A stretch of 64,000 nucleotides of DNA from assembly GCA_012274445.1 (NCBI GenBank), contig JAAROD010000004.1:3100001-3164000 (forward strand), in the 5' to 3' direction. Shown here one piece after another: positions 10,188 to 21,173 of the stretch (its first letter is position 1; every line of letters starts with the position of its first letter). The stretch is from Sclerotiophoma versabilis (taxonomy: Eukaryota; Ascomycota; Dothideomycetes; Pleosporales; Didymellaceae). The notes below the pieces were generated by a model. It had not been told where the DNA came from. It did not search any database and was given only the letters and a program-made list of their open reading frames with translations. Made by a program: the position numbers and the translations under genes.

Positions 10188-12131
10188 CTAGAAAGCAAAG
10201 TCATATCCTTGGCCTGCCCCCTCTCCTAGATGATCGAAATCCATCAAATCCGTAAACACATCCGCATGTCCAGGCATGCCCATAGTCACATCTTGCGTCT
10301 GCTGTGGTTGCTCTGGCGCCTCAATCCCATCAACAAGTTGCGTAGTCTCTGGTATTGCGCGCCCGAATGCTTGTAGTCGCAGTGGCACTGAAACACCAGT
10401 AATCCTCCCAACATGTGTGGCGTCTCCGCGCGAGTTCATCCAGACCCCGTTGCCACCCTCGTTGTTCTTTACAGACTTGGTGAATGGTTCTTCGAACACG
10501 AGGGCTGTTTCGTACCACCGGCCCTTGATTTCGGCGATGTCAAAGCGGGACCCTGGGGCAGAGAGCTTCCAGTAGGCGAATGTGCGGGCGTGGGGAACGA
10601 GAAGGTGGTTGCGCCAGGTCACGTCTTCGCGCATGCGGGTTGGTAGGTTGGGATTTTTTGGGGGCTCGGGTAGTTGGCTGGAATTGGTGACGGGAATTGT
10701 GGCGTAGCTGTAGACGTCACCGACGACGAGAACGGCCGAAGCTGCTTGCCCGGTGGCTTGTTGTGGTGTTCGCTCGATAATGTCGGTGACGACCATGACG
10801 TCTGTATCTCGACCTATCCGTAAGCGTACGGCGTCGCCTCTCCAAATCTTCTCAGCCCCTAAGAACAAGCCGTTGTAGTGTGCGTCTTGAACACCATCAT
10901 TGACAGTCTTTTTGAGGTAGTCGAAGAGAGTGTAGGTGGTGTCGACAGCCTTGGCTGCCATGATAGAGGCGTCGACACTTGCGACACCTTCTTGTCCATA
11001 CCGCCCAGCTATCAGGCCCTGCCAGTCGACCTTCTCGTACGGGATAGTAGGGTGTTGTTGCAGATATGTGTAAGTATAGTTCGGCGCAGACCAGGCAAGC
11101 CATGGCTTCATGTCGTTTTCTGTTGTGACGAGCTCGGGGGCCAGGGAGTCGTGAGGATGTGATAGTGGCTGGATAAAACAGGTCTTCCCTCCGGACGTCT
11201 TATCTATCCATCTCCGAACGACTACACCTAGTCCCCATGCTCCGGCCTTTGGTCTGAAGTACCACACCACCTCGCCCTGTCGACTTATGAACTTGTGATA
11301 GAGGCTGTCAACTTGCTGATCGATCGAGCGAGGGTCTGGGAGTGGAGTAGGCTGCAGAGGAGTGGGCGCTCTGATCTGAGGGGCAGCGGGTGCGGCGACA
11401 GGCATGGCCGGCTTCGCTACGGGGCTCTGAACTGGCGGGGGGTTCGAGGCACGACGAGCAGGTATCTGTATAACAGGATTGCGCCCAGTGACTTGCAAGC
11501 CGTTGTTCTCTTTCTTGATCTCGGTTTTGACCTCGACCTTCACCGCAGGTTTCTCGACCTCAAGCTGCACAGGCGAGCACATCTTGCAGGTGCAATTCTG
11601 CATGTCGCTCGTCTCGTCGGTGCACAGCCAGAGCAAGTGCGGGAAAAACTCGAGCGGGCTCCTGAAGCGCTTTCGTGGGCCCTTGGGGTAGCCGTAGAGG
11701 TATGCATCCTGTCGATCGTGCCCGCCACCAGAGTGGTTCTTGCTCGTCTTGGCCTGGCCGTCCGCCTTGGTTTTGATGTGCTCGTAGAGTCTGTAGTTCT
11801 CGGGGAACTCCCACAGTATGCACTGCTGCCACTTGTCTGCCGTCGTCAGCCAGCGCGCAGCAACGGGTGCCAAAAGGCCCTCACCCTCATGTTGTTTGCC
11901 GCCAATCTCGCGCAGCAGCATGCCGCCCAGCTTCTTCCTCCAGTCGATATGCTTGGGGTCGTCCTTCTCGATCAGGCGGTAGTAGTCGCATTGTCCCTGC
12001 GCGTTCGGCGCCCGGTCGAGCTGTTCTTGCGTCGGTCCGTTCCGCACCACCGATCCTTTCTGGTTGACGACGTCCAGCCCGTCGGACTTGGACGCGAAGA
12101 TGGGGTAAAAGGACGTCAAGGGCTGCGTCAT
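10188..12131 (-). CDS. Clr2-like transcription-silencing factor
   Basis: An intron-free frame of 647 residues starts at ATG 12131; the further upstream start in this frame is GTG. The N-terminal ~200 residues carry Trp-rich motifs (KWQQCILWEFPENYRLYEH; SPLEFFPHLLWL) and a Cys cluster, CTCKMC. They resemble the N-terminal domain of cryptic loci regulator 2. A Pro/Lys-rich linker follows (about 205-280), then a beta-rich region with VWYFRPKAGAWGLGVVVRRW that fits the Clr2 C-terminal domain. In fission yeast Clr2 is a subunit of SHREC, which silences heterochromatin; the nuclear silencing role here is inferred. It is divergent from a SNF2 chromatin ATPase across a 428-bp gap. Identification is from remembered family pattern, not a search. 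Confidence 0.72.
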   Translation of the reverse strand: MTQPLTSFYPIFASKSDGLDVVNQKGSVVRNGPTQEQLDRAPNAQGQCDYYRLIEKDDPKHIDWRKKLGGMLLREIGGKQHEGEGLLAPVAARWLTTADKWQQCILWEFPENYRLYEHIKTKADGQAKTSKNHSGGGHDRQDAYLYGYPKGPRKRFRSPLEFFPHLLWLCTDETSDMQNCTCKMCSPVQLEVEKPAVKVEVKTEIKKENNGLQVTGRNPVIQIPARRASNPPPVQSPVAKPAMPVAAPAAPQIRAPTPLQPTPLPDPRSIDQQVDSLYHKFISRQGEVVWYFRPKAGAWGLGVVVRRWIDKTSGGKTCFIQPLSHPHDSLAPELVTTENDMKPWLAWSAPNYTYTYLQQHPTIPYEKVDWQGLIAGRYGQEGVASVDASIMAAKAVDTTYTLFDYLKKTVNDGVQDAHYNGLFLGAEKIWRGDAVRLRIGRDTDVMVVTDIIERTPQQATGQAASAVLVVGDVYSYATIPVTNSSQLPEPPKNPNLPTRMREDVTWRNHLLVPHARTFAYWKLSAPGSRFDIAEIKGRWYETALVFEEPFTKSVKNNEGGNGVWMNSRGDATHVGRITGVSVPLRLQAFGRAIPETTQLVDGIEAPEQPQQTQDVTMGMPGHADVFTDLMDFDHLGEGAGQGYDFAF

Positions 12132-12559
12132 GGCGGGCAGCAACTGCGCGGGCACTGCGCGGGCACTGCGCGAGGACTGCGCTGGGGGTCGTCAAGAGCG
12201 CAGTCAGCTTGCTGCGCCTCCAATCGGCCTTATCCCACTAGCGCGGCTCTATCTCCGCTAGCCCCAGAACGCGACGGATATCTGGCAGGCGCGTCTGTCA
12301 TGCCGCACCACCGCAAGCCTGGTGAAGGCTGCAAGTCGTCTTCACCTCACCGTCGACGCTGTTGGAGGCGTTCGCCCGTCGGCATACATCACGGAGAGGC
12401 GTGCATTGATCGCCGTTCACCCTCACCTTCCCCAATCTGACTTCTGGCCTGGGCCTGATAAACAATGCTGCCCCGATGACACTGCCTGGGACTCGCAGTC
12501 ACCTCGACCGCTCCTTCACGAACCCCTCTCTAAGCGAATAGGCTGCAGCAGACGGCATC
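12132..12559. promoter_or_regulatory. Shared divergent promoter region, Clr2-like / SNF2 ATPase
   Basis: These 428 bp separate two ATGs pointing away from each other, so both promoters and 5' UTRs must lie here unless there are distant 5' exons. A short direct repeat, CTGCGCGGGCACTGCGCGGG-like, sits beside the Clr2-side start. I see no defined factor site. Confidence 0.5.
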
Positions 12560-15500
12560 ATGGCGGAACGTTCACGCCGATCACTGGGCAATCCCTTGCC
12601 GTCGACGCCCCAGCGCCGCGGCGGCCACCTGGAAAGTCTGCTCGTGCAATTCGGTTCGCAAAACTCTGCCGAGTCCGCCACAAAACTGCGAAGAATATCT
12701 GCCCAAGCTGCGCCGAAACAGGAGGCGGTGGTTCCTCCGAGCAACGACGATAGCAAACGGACGCTGCGACCACTGCGACCACCACACTACGCCCTTCCGA
12801 GCCCCTCCACGACCAATTCTCCTCAAGCTGCGGAAAAGAAGCTCGAGAAGAGACGGTCTACTCGCAAAAGCGCACCGAAGAACGTTAGCCCCTCCAGCGC
12901 GGAGAATGCCTCCGCCGACTCTGACACCAGTGTGGACGAGCTTGCGCCGCGGCCAATTCGCGCACGCGGGTACAAGAAGAACCTCCGAACCAGTAACACA
13001 TACAGGGACTTGAAGATGGAGGTCAGGAAGAAGGCTAGCGACCTTGACGGGCCGCGGCGACGTAGCAGTCGACACACCAGAGTTCTTGAGTCTGATACTG
13101 TGCAAGAGCAAAAGCCACCGACTCCCCCAAAGCGCCAAACCGCTCAGCCACCTAAGCTTGACACAGCACGCGCTCGCCTCCGAGACGGCATCGCTCACAA
13201 GACTAAGGCTAAGGCACACAACTTCCTCGTCGCGAACAAAAAGTATTTTCTGCCGCTGCTCCCTCCCAACAACTACGTCGCCAAGCTCGTCGCAAATCAC
13301 AAGGCTAAGCCCATCGTCGAGTATGAGGAGCTCCGAAAGCAGCCAAAGGGTGTCACTGCAACGATGAAGCCATATCAACTCTCTGGTCTCTCATTCATGG
13401 TCTACCTGTACAATAATGGTTTCTCCGGTATCTTGGGTGATGAGATGGGCTTGGGCAAGACGCTGCAAACACTGTCCTTGTTCCAGTACCTTGAGGAGCT
13501 TGATCGCAAGAACGGCGCCACCTCCGAAGAGCTTCGGCCATACCTCGTCGTCTGTCCGCTCAGCGTTCTAAACTCGTGGGTTACAGAGGCACAGAAATGG
13601 GTCCCAGAACTGAAGGTCCTTCGCATTCACGGCACCAAGAACGAGCGTGATCGTCTCAAGAGGGTCGCTCTTGGAATGGAAGATATGCAAGGCAATGAGA
13701 CCGAACAACTGAAAGGCCGAAAGGCTTCTCGCAAGGCTGGCCTCAAGGCCTCAGCGTATGAGGATTCAGGATCATCGTACAAGATCATCGTCACTACATA
13801 CGATACCTTCCAGGCAGATGCAAACTGGTTCAAGCACTCATTCCTTTGGCGCTATGTTGTTCTCGATGAAGGCCACAAGATCAAGAGCAGTGTGACCAAT
13901 ATCTCCACAGCCCTCAGGAACATCAGCTCTGAATACCGCATGATTCTTACTGGTACCCCGCTCCAGAACAATCTTGTCGAGATGTGGGCTCTCTTGGCTT
14001 GGTTGTATCCAGATGTGTTCCCCGAAAACACTCAACAACTTTTCAAGGACTCCTTTGATCTTGCACGAGGCAAAGTCAACAAGAAGACGATGGATGATGC
14101 TCGCCATCTACTCGAACTGATCATGTTACGCCGTATGAAGGATAGCCCGAATGTCAATCTCGGTCTGCCCCCGAAGGAAGAGGTGCTCCTCTACGTCCCG
14201 TTGACGCCAATGCAACGTTTTTGGTACACTCGACTGTTGACGCGTGTCGACCAAGGTATGCTCAACGACCTGTTTGCGAATGGAAAGGAGAAGGAGAAAG
14301 CCGTCATTCAGCAGGACAAACAAGACGATGCATTGCTGGAGAAGATGCGGCAGTTGGAGACCATGCCTGATGCTATTAGCGACCAGGGCGAGTGGGAAGA
14401 GACCGCACAGATCATGCGCCAGGCTCTTGAGAAAGAACAAGAAAACAGCTCTGTCGCAAACAAGTCCGCATGGCAAAAGTTGATGAACTTGGTCATGCAA
14501 TTGCGCAAATGTTGTTCTCACCCGTACCTACTGCCTGGTGTGTCCCCGGACCCTTACTATCTCGGCGAGCATGTCATCCGCGCGTCTGGCAAGTTCATCC
14601 TGCTTGAGAAGCTGCTCAAGCATAGTATCTTCGAGCAACGCAAGAAGGTCCTTATCTTTTCGGGCTTCACACATACCCTTGATTGCTGCGAGGATCTCTT
14701 GTCGCTCATCAGCAACCACGGTCACGAATTTCGCCATCTTCGCCTGGATGGCGGCACTGGACGCGCCCGCCGGAACCTCGACATTCGGCTGTTCAACCAG
14801 GAAGATTCAAACTACAAGGTCATGCTTCTTTCGACCCGTGCAGGTGGTCTGGGTATCAACCTTACCAGCGCTCAAGATGTCATCTTTCTGGACGAGGATT
14901 GGAATCCTCAAATCACCCTACAGGCAGAGGCGAGAGCACATCGCATCGGACAGACCAAGCCTGTTACCATCTACAAGCTCTGTACACAGGGCACTGTTGA
15001 GGAGCAGATGATGGGCCGCATTCGCAAGAAGCTATATCTATCCACAAAAATTACCGAATCCATACGTAACGTCCATGACGATCAGACACCAGTTAAGGGC
15101 AAAACATCCATTACCGACGACATGCCTCAAATGGACTCGACGCAATTGAAGACCCTCATCCGCCGGGGAGCTCAGACTCTCTCGCACCCAGAGATTGATG
15201 TTACCGAAATGCTGTCGTGGGACCTCCCCACCATGATGGCAAAGTGCCGGGACAATCCCGCCGACGAGACGACCGCTTCAGACGCACATCACTCTGAAGC
15301 AGATGAAGAGCAATGGCTTTCTGTCATGGAGCGCGTTGAGTGCGCAGTATTTGACGGCAAGCGCTTCCAACGTCAGGATAATAGAGGTAATACCACCGCC
15401 GCCAACATCCTGCCTGACGCCATTACTCGCGAAGATCGCCGCCGTGGCAAAAATACAACTGTTATGGTTGACGGCTTTGCTATTAGTAAGGAATCGATGA

Positions 15501-16396
15501 ATTGCGGCGATTGGGAAGCTGTCCCTACCTTCGCGGGCAAAGATCCGCGGCTTGCTGATCCGGTCAAGGAGAAGAGGCGCGAGATTGCGCACGAAGAGCA
15601 CTGTCTCGAGTGTTTTAACGGTGACGAGATAGGACATCTGATTTACTGCAGGTCTTGTCCTCGTACCTACCATTATGACTGCCTGACACCTGAATCTCAA
15701 TCGAAAGTGAAAGGCTTCAGCGGCTTTTATTGCTCGCAGCACAATTGTACTGGTTGTGGAAAGAACACAACGGACGCTGGGGGTCTCATTTTCAGGTGCC
15801 GATGGTGCCCGCAGGGCTTCTGTGAGGACTGCTTGGACTGGGCCGAAGCTGAGCTCGTTGGCGAGAACCTTCCTGAGTTCGAGCTTATGGGTGAGCCCTC
15901 TCCAAGCGGCGGTTTTTACATCAAATGCCCGCACTGCGTCAACACATGCGCCAAGAGTAAGGAGCAGAGGGTGTGGACGCAGAATGCGGAGCGCGATTAC
16001 CAGGAGCAGTACGACGCCTGGCTGAAGGAACGCAAGGAGGCTGAACACCAGCTCGAGCAATACGCTGCTACTGCTGTCGATGACGAGTGTTCATCTCCAG
16101 CTGTCGCCAACAAGATGGACGCTTTACAGGATGAGCAGTTTTCTGTTCTTGAGCCACCTGAGCAGGGTGAAGAGCACGCCATCCTCATCGACGATGAGAA
16201 TGACCTCTCTTCTCCACCTGCCCTCACCGATACTTCGCTGCCTACCCCAGCGCTAGGCGGCTCTCGTGTCAGTACACCTAAGTTCATTGAACCACAACAG
16301 CAAAAGATCCTAGCAGGTGCAAAGCGGTACGCTTCACGCAATGGCTTCAGTGAGACCAAGTCCGTGAAGAAGGCGCGTCTTAAGGCACAGACTTGA
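12560..16396 (+). CDS. SNF2-family chromatin-remodelling ATPase with C-terminal PHD-type zinc fingers
   Basis: One uninterrupted frame of 1278 residues from an ATG. Residues 1-230 are basic and Ser/Pro-rich, probably disordered. The SNF2 ATPase core runs from about 270 to 560, with the Walker A block GDEMGLGKT near 292, DEGH near 435 and LTGTPLQNN. The helicase C lobe (about 690-820) has STRAGGLGINL and AHRIGQTKP. A Cys/His-rich PHD-like tandem lies at about 1010-1130 (HCLECFNGDEIGHLIYCRSC, then CTGCGKN and CRWCPQGFCEDC). There is no HAND-SANT-SLIDE region and no chromodomain is visible, so it is neither a plain ISWI nor a standard CHD. The core looks closest to the ISWI/CHD1L side of the family. 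Role: ATP-driven nucleosome remodelling in the nucleus, probably recruited by histone tails through the PHD part (inference). Confidence 0.9.
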   Translation: MAERSRRSLGNPLPSTPQRRGGHLESLLVQFGSQNSAESATKLRRISAQAAPKQEAVVPPSNDDSKRTLRPLRPPHYALPSPSTTNSPQAAEKKLEKRRSTRKSAPKNVSPSSAENASADSDTSVDELAPRPIRARGYKKNLRTSNTYRDLKMEVRKKASDLDGPRRRSSRHTRVLESDTVQEQKPPTPPKRQTAQPPKLDTARARLRDGIAHKTKAKAHNFLVANKKYFLPLLPPNNYVAKLVANHKAKPIVEYEELRKQPKGVTATMKPYQLSGLSFMVYLYNNGFSGILGDEMGLGKTLQTLSLFQYLEELDRKNGATSEELRPYLVVCPLSVLNSWVTEAQKWVPELKVLRIHGTKNERDRLKRVALGMEDMQGNETEQLKGRKASRKAGLKASAYEDSGSSYKIIVTTYDTFQADANWFKHSFLWRYVVLDEGHKIKSSVTNISTALRNISSEYRMILTGTPLQNNLVEMWALLAWLYPDVFPENTQQLFKDSFDLARGKVNKKTMDDARHLLELIMLRRMKDSPNVNLGLPPKEEVLLYVPLTPMQRFWYTRLLTRVDQGMLNDLFANGKEKEKAVIQQDKQDDALLEKMRQLETMPDAISDQGEWEETAQIMRQALEKEQENSSVANKSAWQKLMNLVMQLRKCCSHPYLLPGVSPDPYYLGEHVIRASGKFILLEKLLKHSIFEQRKKVLIFSGFTHTLDCCEDLLSLISNHGHEFRHLRLDGGTGRARRNLDIRLFNQEDSNYKVMLLSTRAGGLGINLTSAQDVIFLDEDWNPQITLQAEARAHRIGQTKPVTIYKLCTQGTVEEQMMGRIRKKLYLSTKITESIRNVHDDQTPVKGKTSITDDMPQMDSTQLKTLIRRGAQTLSHPEIDVTEMLSWDLPTMMAKCRDNPADETTASDAHHSEADEEQWLSVMERVECAVFDGKRFQRQDNRGNTTAANILPDAITREDRRRGKNTTVMVDGFAISKESMNCGDWEAVPTFAGKDPRLADPVKEKRREIAHEEHCLECFNGDEIGHLIYCRSCPRTYHYDCLTPESQSKVKGFSGFYCSQHNCTGCGKNTTDAGGLIFRCRWCPQGFCEDCLDWAEAELVGENLPEFELMGEPSPSGGFYIKCPHCVNTCAKSKEQRVWTQNAERDYQEQYDAWLKERKEAEHQLEQYAATAVDDECSSPAVANKMDALQDEQFSVLEPPEQGEEHAILIDDENDLSSPPALTDTSLPTPALGGSRVSTPKFIEPQQQKILAGAKRYASRNGFSETKSVKKARLKAQT

Positions 16397-16988
16397 GGTT
16401 CGAAGATAATCCATGCTGAGTGGTCTGAGTGCTGATTATTAGGCACAATTGCTTGAGAACTGAGGAGTGATGATTTAGGAAAAGGGCGTTGTGGTATTGG
16501 ACGGATGCATATACCTCCACAGCGGCTTGTCGTTGGTATAAACGTAGCGCACTAGGGCTTGCAAAGCAAGCGATCTGCGCCTTTCTACATCCCGATAATT
16601 TTGCTAGCTTAGCTTAGTAAAGTAACTACGCATATCCACGTGGCCCTGAAGAGCCTTCCTTCTAAAGCTGCGCCTTCCTGGGTAACAAGGCTGAAGCGGG
16701 TGGGGCTTAGCGGGAGGGTTGCATCCGTGATCAGCCAACATGAGCTGCACCTCTATCCTTCCCCTCAACCCCACAACTTCGCGATACGCCTTCAACTCCA
16801 GTGCGCCGCCACTATCCTGGCAAGAAGTTCTCTCCACGCTGCTTATCGAGCCTCTCAAAACACCACAAGCGACTCCGTGTTAGACCTCAGCCTCGTCGAA
16901 CAAGCACTGCGCAGGCTATCAAGCTGCTGACCATGTCAATTACGATAAGCGTACAAAAGCCTGATATCACTGCCAGAACACGGCGCCC
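16397..16988. other. Intergenic, no gene recognised
   Basis: A 592-bp gap between the SNF2 gene 3' end and the first HET gene. Short frames on both strands show no family features. A 5' exon of the HET gene could lie here. Confidence 0.4.
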
Positions 16989-19181
16989 ATGTTTCGATAC
17001 TTGCGAAGGAGAACGCGGCGCCCGAAAAGTTGGAGCGCCGCTCGCTGTACCCTTCAAATCACCGGCTTAAGTGCTGCATTGACCTATGGCCCAGAGTGCA
17101 CATCCGAAATAGCGAAGCAAGACTCGATTCCCGAAACTGAGCTCATGCCTGAATCATCAGGGATGTCTCACGCGAACCAAGTATCCTCTAGGACTCAGTC
17201 GGGCCCCAAAGAAGAGTACGAGAGTAATTCGAATCGGCGGTGCAAGGTCTGCATGGACTTGGACTCTACGGCTTTTCCTATTGAGATACCCGTATCTCAT
17301 TTAGACCGTTCGTCAAAATCCACCTGCTCTGCATGCCGTATGCTCCATGATGTCCTGCAGCCGCGGATAGCAGACTTCACACGCGAGTATCTGTATGCAA
17401 TTATGGAATTAGTGATTTCTGATCCTGGGTTTCACATACGGACAAAGTTTTCAATCCCAATGTTTGATGCCGTCTTGACAACGTTTGAAGGTAGGTTGAG
17501 ATGGAAGATGAAATGCCGTTCTACAGTCGCTGAGCCTCCAGGTGATCCTTGTCCGTAGCCGAATATACCAATAGGACCTATGATCGGCGGAATCGAAGAT
17601 CCGGATGCGGCCTGTCGAATAATATCCGCATGGCTACACAAATGCACGACATTGCATACTTGTAAGAAAAATCTTCCTCTAAGCATTTTGCCCAAACGTG
17701 TACTGGAAGTTCAGGACGCTAAGAAAGTTCGTCTTCACCTGACCAACAATGGCGAAGAGGGGGTTTACCTCTACCTTAGTCATTGCTGGGGCGGCGCTGT
17801 GCCACTGCAGTTGACGACACTCACGATTGCAACTTTTCAGGAGGGAATACCGTGGCAGGACCTCCCGCTTACTTTCCAGCACGCATTGATCATAACAAGG
17901 AAGCTCGGATTTCGATATCTCTGGATCGACAGCCTCTGTATTCTGCAAGACAACCTTGATGACTGGAGGAAAGAAGGTAGTGAAATGGCATCTATATACT
18001 CGGGTGCACATCTGACCCTGGCTGCAACTCGATCTTCCTACAGCAATGGTGGGCTTTATCACCCTCAACCTTTGGATATGAAGTCACCATCTGTACATCA
18101 TTATGTCGACGAAGAGGGGACTCCTTACAGGATTCATGTAATACTGCTGGCCGATGCTAGGTTTTATCTCAAGATGTTGCCGCTACAACAACGCGCTTGG
18201 TTCCTGCAAGAGTGGCTGCTGTCACCAAGGATCGTGCACTTCGCAGACGCCATGTTGTACTGGGAGTGTACAACAACAACCGAGCAGGGAGAGGACGGAA
18301 AGCTTCTTGGCCGAGGGAGAAATTTTGGAGGAGGCCAGAAGAGCACCCTTACGTCCTTCAACCGTATGCCCCCCGCTTCATTGAGCTCACTGAGCAAACC
18401 AGATCTCTTAACCTTCATTTGGCATGACATTGTCCGCAGTTACTCCCGACTGAAGCTCTCACATCCCACGGACATATTTCCTGCTTTGCAAGCTATGAGT
18501 GCGCGTATGGCCGCCGCGCGTCAATCAGTCTATCACGCAGGCCTGTGGTCGGATAGTCTAATATACGACTTACTATGGCGTATGTGTACAAAAGAATCTT
18601 CAGCGGAGCAGGACCATCTAGTCGAGTACCGAGCGCCAAGCTGGCCATGGGCATCACGCTCTGGAGAGGTCGTTTGGCAAACTTGGCTTTGGCTTCTTAG
18701 TAAAAACCGTCAGATACCTCTCATCCCAGAAGTCTCCGTCATTTCCATCGAAACAAAAACCGCTAGTCATGACTCATTCGGACAAGTCTCGGATGGGAAA
18801 TTGGTCCTGAGAGGACTTTGTTTACCTGTTGCGTTCGAGCCCGATGCCGAGGGCAGAAGGGGCCCTCTGTTAATAGCAAAGATCAGCAGAATGAGCGAGC
18901 CGTACGATCTACTGTCTAATCGTTATGACCTAACTTGGTGGTATCCCGACAGTTCTTCTGTACCCGCACCTGGCGCTGATGTTTTAATCATGCTGATTGG
19001 GTTATGGCCGGGCGTCAATTACAGATTACAGTCCGTCCATAAAAGTTGGTTTCTGGTTTTCGAGCGTGCAAGTCACGCAGGAGATGTCTACAAGAGAATA
19101 GGACTGTTGTCGACGCAAAACCTTGCATACCGTACTCGGTTTCTACGACATGCAATGGAGCAAGAGCTTACAATCATATGA
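16989..19181 (+). CDS. HET-domain (heterokaryon incompatibility) protein, frame interrupted by one stop
   Basis: Two frames in the same phase, 16989-17558 and 17580-19181, read as one HET protein separated only by TAG at 17556-17558. The N-terminal part has the CxVC...CSAC zinc-like pairs common before HET domains. The HET domain follows: LYLSHCWGG, then WIDSLCILQD, then DDWRKEGSEMASIYSGA. The conserved N-terminal PPGDPCP block lies right at the stop. Either this is a recent nonsense allele, or a 57-bp intron (GT at 17542, AG ending 17598) removes the stop and the conserved block with weak splice signals, or translation starts at ATG 17580. HET proteins mediate non-self recognition; any effector role of this one is unproven. 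The start is uncertain (17145 and 17163 are other ATGs). Confidence 0.75.
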
Positions 19182-20343
19182 CAACTCAAGCTCAATGTAA
19201 CCTATATTCAACGCACAATATATCTCTTTGTCTCTGAATGTTAGCACAAGACGCCGCCTTTAGAGTTCAAGTTCTCCAATCCACCGTACTTCGGAATCGA
19301 GGTGCTTCGCAGCAGCCTCAAAGTATTGGCTGACGAGTATTCATACCGCGTAAAAGCTACCAATGGCAAAAATGCGGGTACGTTGACCAGTTATGCTATG
19401 CATGTATGCTATGCATGGTGTTTCTAGCTGTGCCTCCCTCAGCGTGGTGCTGAGGCATAGCGTATTTGGGCATAGGCAGCTGCAAGCACAGCCTCTCCGT
19501 GAGCACTACTTTCCTTGACCACGCACAAAACAGTTTCCTACAATAAATGGGATGATGAAATCGAATCCAATCATCGGCTGACTCCCACAAATCGGATTAG
19601 CATGCATCCCCCTAAGCAAAGTCTTTCGAACTCCGTGCACGTGTTCTTAACGCCGGCATAGTCAATGGCCGAACAATCGTCTCATAACCCCATAGCAGCT
19701 TTAATTCCCTAGCACTTGTTGCTTCTCGCTCAAGACCACCACTTCACCCAAGCACATCAACCCCACATCTCTCGAAGACCTACCAATTCGACCCGGCCGC
19801 GTAAGCTATAAGCCATCGCATTTCTAGTGGAAAAGAATTCCAAAAAATATATATTTATGTATATGCTTTGAAAAGCCTTTTAATACATTGCATCTCCTGT
19901 GCTCTTTTTGATATGATCCTGTAAGCTTTGTGGCAATAGTGATTGACCGAATATTGGACACACTGAGGATTCTCCACTATCTTGAGTCTACGTCGAGAGT
20001 TACGGATCGCGCAGGTATTACCTATTTGGACAGGGAATTGCTTGGTAGAAACCACTTGATTGGAGGTTATTCGGTCTTTTTGTCCGCTCAAGCACAAGCT
20101 CGCTAATCGTTCATGGTTCAGGTTGCTTGGGCCCTCCAGGGAAAGTTCGTGTAGCTGCACCTGACATCACGATCTGGAGTGTTGCTTGGAAACGGACAAC
20201 ACACTGGCTGAATGACTTCGCAAGTAATTGTTGGCGAAATGTGCGGACCACCTGTACTTTGTAAGCTAGCTGCGGACATGGGAAGGTCTGGCATATCCGC
20301 GGGCTAGCTCTACGATAATACATGTATTGTTGATGAAAAACTT
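19182..20343. other. Intergenic, no gene recognised
   Basis: Contains a short direct repeat of ATGCTATGCATG type near 19390-19415 and a TA-rich tract near 19845-19860. No coding feature is supported. Confidence 0.4.
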
Positions 20344-21173
20344 GTGACGCCATCACCTATCCGTGGCTTCCGTGAGTGGCTGTGGAAATGTGGTTCAGGG
20401 TCTGAGGTACATCAGGAGGTACGTGGGGGCATCATCCCGCAGGTGTGTAGACAAGTACACCTCTATTTACACCACATGGGTACCTCTAACTATCCGGGGG
20501 ACTTGCGTAAGACTGGTCTTCTAACAATGTCAGAAACCCCATCGAGTTTGAACGTGCGTTTGAATGGGAGATTTCTAGTCTTCCTTTTGGTGACGAAGAT
20601 ACGAGAATCAATGTGTTCATATACCAAGCTCGAACCGAGCTACAAGAGCTACATATTCCCGCACTGCAAAGCGGTACAAGACCTATCCGTGAGAAGAGGC
20701 GAATCACCTACTTCGCAGCGCTATGGGGGGACTCTCTACAACAAGAACTCCTCTGCGCATGCACAAGACCAATCAAGCAGCTACGGACCCAAACAACGTG
20801 ACTTTGCCGACTGTCCATCACCACACGCGAGATGCTTTCAAGCATGCTGAGCATCATGTCAAGAACCTTACATGTCAGTGATACCTATGTCATATCCAAT
20901 ACTCGCATCTATTCCTGCCGCCACTGCCATTACCCCACGACTACAATCTAACAGATCAGATGAGTACTGGAATGCTTGATTCGTGAACTCGTACGAGACT
21001 TGCAGTAACCAGCATTGCAGATTCAACGACAACCCTGAGATTCATTCCCAAAGCTGAGATGGGAAACTAACGATTGCATTTGTTTTTTAGAATTGAAGAG
21101 CGAGTATCCCGACGACGAGATTCTCCCAACCGACGCAAATACTCTAGGAAATTCAAGCACTCAGTGAAACCAA
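20344..21173 (+). pseudogene. Possible degenerate or multi-exon unknown gene
   Basis: Coding-like stretches appear in different frames. One runs through 20530-20800 (containing FEWEISSLPFGDEDTRINVF) after a CTAAC...CAG acceptor-like site. One ends 20759-20880 with VHHHTRDAFKHAEHHVKN and a stop. One ends near 21173 after a TTTTTTAG acceptor. I could not join them with convincing introns and I recognise no family. This may be a decayed gene or a real gene with introns I misread. Boundaries are approximate. Confidence 0.22.

Noticed and set aside
11295..12440. 381-codon plus-strand frame opposite the Clr2-like gene
   Set aside because: No ATG-supported domain, skewed residue content, and it overlaps a well-structured gene.
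17491..17558. 68-bp GTAGGT...GTAG intron that would remove the HET stop codon
   Set aside because: Its removal shifts the reading frame out of the HET domain.
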